A stretch of DNA of 7,256 bases, taken from Acidimicrobiia bacterium. Its GTDB lineage: Bacteria; Actinomycetota; Acidimicrobiia; Acidimicrobiales; Ilumatobacteraceae. Shown here one piece after another: positions 5,519 through 7,256 of this stretch. The position numbers and the translations under genes are program-made. Position 1 is the first letter of the stretch; each line of letters begins with the position of its first letter. Below the pieces are notes generated by a model. It saw only the letters and a list, made by a program, of their open reading frames with translations, was not told the origin of the DNA and did no database searches. The stretch covers positions 1 to 7,256 of the forward strand of contig JACDHN010000135.1 in assembly GCA_013821025.1 (NCBI GenBank). The letters run 5' to 3'.

Positions 5519-5601
5519 GGGTCGATTTCCGGGGCGACCAGTAGGGTGGCGCCGAGCCACCACAGCGCGACCATCGCGACCAGCGGGCCTGCGGCCCCCA
5601 C
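5515..5601 (-). CDS. Possible 28-aa hydrophobic small protein (uncertain)
   Basis: Minus-strand frame from GTG 5601 to TGA 5517-5515, 28 residues. The body LVAMVALWWLGATLLVAP is a single membrane-span-like segment followed by EIDP. AGGA (plus positions 5609-5612) lies 7 nt upstream of the GTG. Its TGA overlaps the ATG of the coiled-coil gene as ATGA, the same arrangement seen at the next junction. Over 28 sense codons GC is 24 at third, about 23 at first and 15 at second positions, the order expected of coding DNA at high GC, though the sample is tiny. Against it: the frame stays open upstream antisense to the GT4 gene, so openness is weak evidence, and an internal ATG at 5574 gives only 19 residues. 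It could be a real small membrane protein, the relic C-terminus of a larger membrane protein, or chance. Confidence 0.33.
   Translation of the reverse strand: MGAAGPLVAMVALWWLGATLLVAPEIDP
5542..5561. promoter_or_regulatory. Divergent-region element: TAGGGT -10-like hexamer overlapping an inverted repeat
   Basis: TAGGGT (5542-5547), a common actinobacterial -10 form, could serve the GT4 gene at 5602 with a leader of roughly 45-50 nt; no clear -35 lies 16-18 bp upstream. Its last bases overlap the inverted repeat GGTGGC (5545-5550) / GCCACC (5556-5561) with a 5-bp centre, which could be an operator or an early hairpin. The same bases are also explained by the candidate small hydrophobic frame on the other strand. 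Confidence 0.3.
5585..5597 (+). promoter_or_regulatory. Short hairpin in place of a Shine-Dalgarno before the GT4 gene
   Basis: GGGCC (5585-5589), TGC loop, GGCCC (5593-5597): a tight 5-bp all-GC stem ending 4 nt before the ATG at 5602. No Shine-Dalgarno-like sequence is visible there. If the transcript includes this part, the stem would sit in the ribosome-binding zone and could lower initiation. Confidence 0.35.
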
Positions 5602-7256
5602 ATGAAGATCCTGTACCTCACCGCCTACTACCCGCCCGACTTCGCCAGCGGCGCCACGATGCAGGTGCAACGATTGGCCGAGCGGGCGGCGGCGGCCGGT
5701 CACGAGGTGCGCGTCTTCTCGGGCGCCGCCCGCAAGGGTCTGGCGGACGGCGATGTCGTCGTCGAGGACGTGGGCGGCGTGACGGTCCACTGGATCGGGT
5801 CGACTGGTTGGGTACCCCCTGGCGAAGATGCGAACTGGTGGAACGCCGTCGCCACCGACGCCGTAGCGCGTGTGCTGGACGTGTTCGCGCCCGACATCGT
5901 GCACGCTCATACGCTGCAGACTCTAGGAGCCGGCACGGTCGAGGCAGCGCTCGGCCGGCGCATCCGCACGATCGTCACCATGCACGATCACTGGTGGTGG
6001 TGCGCATTGCTGTTCCTCGTCACCAACGATCTGAAGCCGTGCACCCCCGTCACCGACGCCGGCAACTGCGTGTGCGCCAAGAACCAGGCCTGGCGGACGG
6101 CCAGGGCGGCTGCGCTGCGCGGCGTGCTCGAGCGGGTCGACGAGGTACTCGTGCCGTCAGCGGCGATGCGCGACCTCGTCGTCGCCAACGGTGTCGACCC
6201 GGGTCGGGTGAACGTGGACGCCAACGATGTAGCCGTCGCCAGGATCCCGGACACCGAGCGAGCGACCATTGGTCAGCCTGTGCGGTTCGTCTACTTCGGC
6301 GGCGATCACGGCGTCAAGGGCGTCGATGTGTTGCTCAACGCGGCGACGATGCTGCGTCGAGTCCGAGGCTGGACGCTCGACATGTACGGCGTGGCGGAGC
6401 GTGCGCACCTCGTCTCGTCGCCGGTCACGTTCCGCCCCGCCTTCGAGCCCGACGCCGTCGGCAACGTGCTGCGAGGTGCCGACGTCATGATCTTGCCGTC
6501 GATCGCCCGGGAAAGCTTCTCGATCGCGGTCCGGGAATCGCTGGGCGCCGGCCTCGCAGTGATCACGAGCGACTGCTACGGGCCCGAGGAGGTCGTGCGG
6601 CACGGCGCCAACGGCTTCGTCGTCCCCACCGGCGATACAGAGGCCTTGGCCGTAGCCATGCAACGACTGGTGGATGATCCGGCAATGCTGCGCCGGATGC
6701 GCGCCGAGGTAGCCGCCAATCCGCCGGCGATGCGTACGCCGGACGAGCACGCCACGGCGTTGCTGGACCTCTATGGCGCGCCGGCGCCGGTGGCGCGCCC
6801 GAGTAGCCCGAACCGTGTCGGCTACCTCGTCGACTCACGCTTGCCGGACGTACGCTTCCGAGCCGATCACGGCGCCGAGGCACTCGAGCTGCACGGCGTG
6901 ACCACGAGTCTCTGCGAGGCTGGCGCCGGAACGGACCGCCTTCACGGTGCCGATGTCGTCATCGTGCAGGACGCGGCGGCGACCCCCTCGTTGCTCGACA
7001 CGCTGGCCGAACTGCGGTCAACCGGGACCGAACTGATCTACGACGCCAGCGATGTGACGTTCGATCCAGCGGCCGGTGCCGATCCGTTCGCCGGGCGCCG
7101 TCTAGAAACGCTCGAGGCATGCGACCGCGCCATCGGTGCCACGACCGCCGTTGCCGCCCGCATCACCGAGCTGACGGGACTGGTGAGTACCGTCCTGCCG
7201 GACTCCGTGGGGATCGCCGAGATCCGTCTTGCCGACGCCGCTCGCCGCCAACGCGT
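5602..7256 (+). CDS. GT4-type glycosyltransferase fused to a second glycosyltransferase-like domain (3' end outside window)
   Basis: Open from ATG 5602 to the window end, at least 551 residues, no stop. Domain 1 (1 to about 390) is a GT-B enzyme of the GT4 type: N-terminal ILYLTAYYPPDFASGAT, PDIVHAHT (97-104), a TMHDHWWWC segment (His128, His130) followed by Cys134, Cys147, Cys156 and Cys158, as in relatives with an HDYWFLC...C..C insertion; then FVYFGGDHGVKGVDVLLNA (Lys239), and the acidic E-x7-E pair Glu304/Glu312 in ARESFSIAVRESLGAG, then GPEEVVRHGANGFVVPTGD. An Ala/Pro/Ser linker (about 392-403) leads to a second Rossmann-like N-terminal half (404-551+): NRVGYLVDSRLPDVRFRADH, GADVVIVQDAA, LIYDASDVTFDP and LEACDRAIGATTAVAARI, the pattern of an acceptor-side GT4 domain. 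The enzyme probably acts at the cytoplasmic membrane face in assembly of the polymer exported by Wzm/Wzt. Start is set by the beta-strand onset; no earlier in-frame start exists after the TAG at 5542. Confidence 0.93.
   Translation, partial: MKILYLTAYYPPDFASGATMQVQRLAERAAAAGHEVRVFSGAARKGLADGDVVVEDVGGVTVHWIGSTGWVPPGEDANWWNAVATDAVARVLDVFAPDIVHAHTLQTLGAGTVEAALGRRIRTIVTMHDHWWWCALLFLVTNDLKPCTPVTDAGNCVCAKNQAWRTARAAALRGVLERVDEVLVPSAAMRDLVVANGVDPGRVNVDANDVAVARIPDTERATIGQPVRFVYFGGDHGVKGVDVLLNAATMLRRVRGWTLDMYGVAERAHLVSSPVTFRPAFEPDAVGNVLRGADVMILPSIARESFSIAVRESLGAGLAVITSDCYGPEEVVRHGANGFVVPTGDTEALAVAMQRLVDDPAMLRRMRAEVAANPPAMRTPDEHATALLDLYGAPAPVARPSSPNRVGYLVDSRLPDVRFRADHGAEALELHGVTTSLCEAGAGTDRLHGADVVIVQDAAATPSLLDTLAELRSTGTELIYDASDVTFDPAAGADPFAGRRLETLEACDRAIGATTAVAARITELTGLVSTVLPDSVGIAEIRLADAARRQR

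Noticed and set aside
5346..6677. 443-codon plus-strand frame across the coiled-coil gene and the GT4 gene
   Set aside because: It is extremely Arg-rich and out of frame with the GT4 module, whose motifs are unambiguous.
1..7256. CRISPR arrays, tRNA or rRNA genes, transposase or phage genes, toxin-antitoxin or defence systems
   Set aside because: I found no regularly spaced repeats, cloverleaf-like sequence or characteristic protein motifs for any of these. The window reads as an ordinary chromosomal region next to a surface-polysaccharide locus.

Overview
The window is high-GC DNA with strongly GC-biased third codon positions and few Shine-Dalgarno sites, as in actinobacteria. An AceE-type homodimeric pyruvate dehydrogenase E1 beside an actinobacterial-type HhH-GPD protein supports this. 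An acidimicrobial (Ilumatobacter-like) host is my best guess, but the sequence does not prove it.

Layout. (1) 1-755, +: C-terminal 250 residues of AceE. (2) 756-937: intergenic stretch with a small hairpin and a degenerate tandem pair of about 61-bp units. (3) 938-1528, +: HhH-GPD family protein that seems to lack the usual glycosylase catalytic residues. (4) 1533-1586: long interrupted inverted repeat. (5) 1612-3706, +: two-gene ABC polysaccharide exporter, a Wzm-type permease and a Wzt-type ATPase with a C-terminal carbohydrate-binding-like domain. (6) 5518-3723, -: 82-aa coiled-coil protein joined by an ATGA overlap to a 516-aa two-domain GT2 glycosyltransferase. A possible 28-aa hydrophobic reading frame precedes them, again with an ATGA overlap. 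(7) 5519-5601: compact divergent region. (8) 5602 to the end, +: GT4-type glycosyltransferase whose frame continues through an Ala/Pro linker into a second glycosyltransferase-like domain cut by the window edge.

From about 1600 onward this looks like part of a cell-surface polysaccharide locus. The glycosyltransferases would build a lipid-linked glycan in the cytoplasm and Wzm/Wzt would export it, with the Wzt C-terminal domain possibly selecting chains by their non-reducing end. The polymer cannot be identified from sequence. AceE and the HhH-GPD protein look like unrelated chromosomal neighbours. I see no phage, transposase, CRISPR, tRNA or rRNA. The least explained parts are the two intergenic repeat structures, the coiled-coil protein with its possible hydrophobic upstream frame, and the tandem glycosyltransferase fusion.
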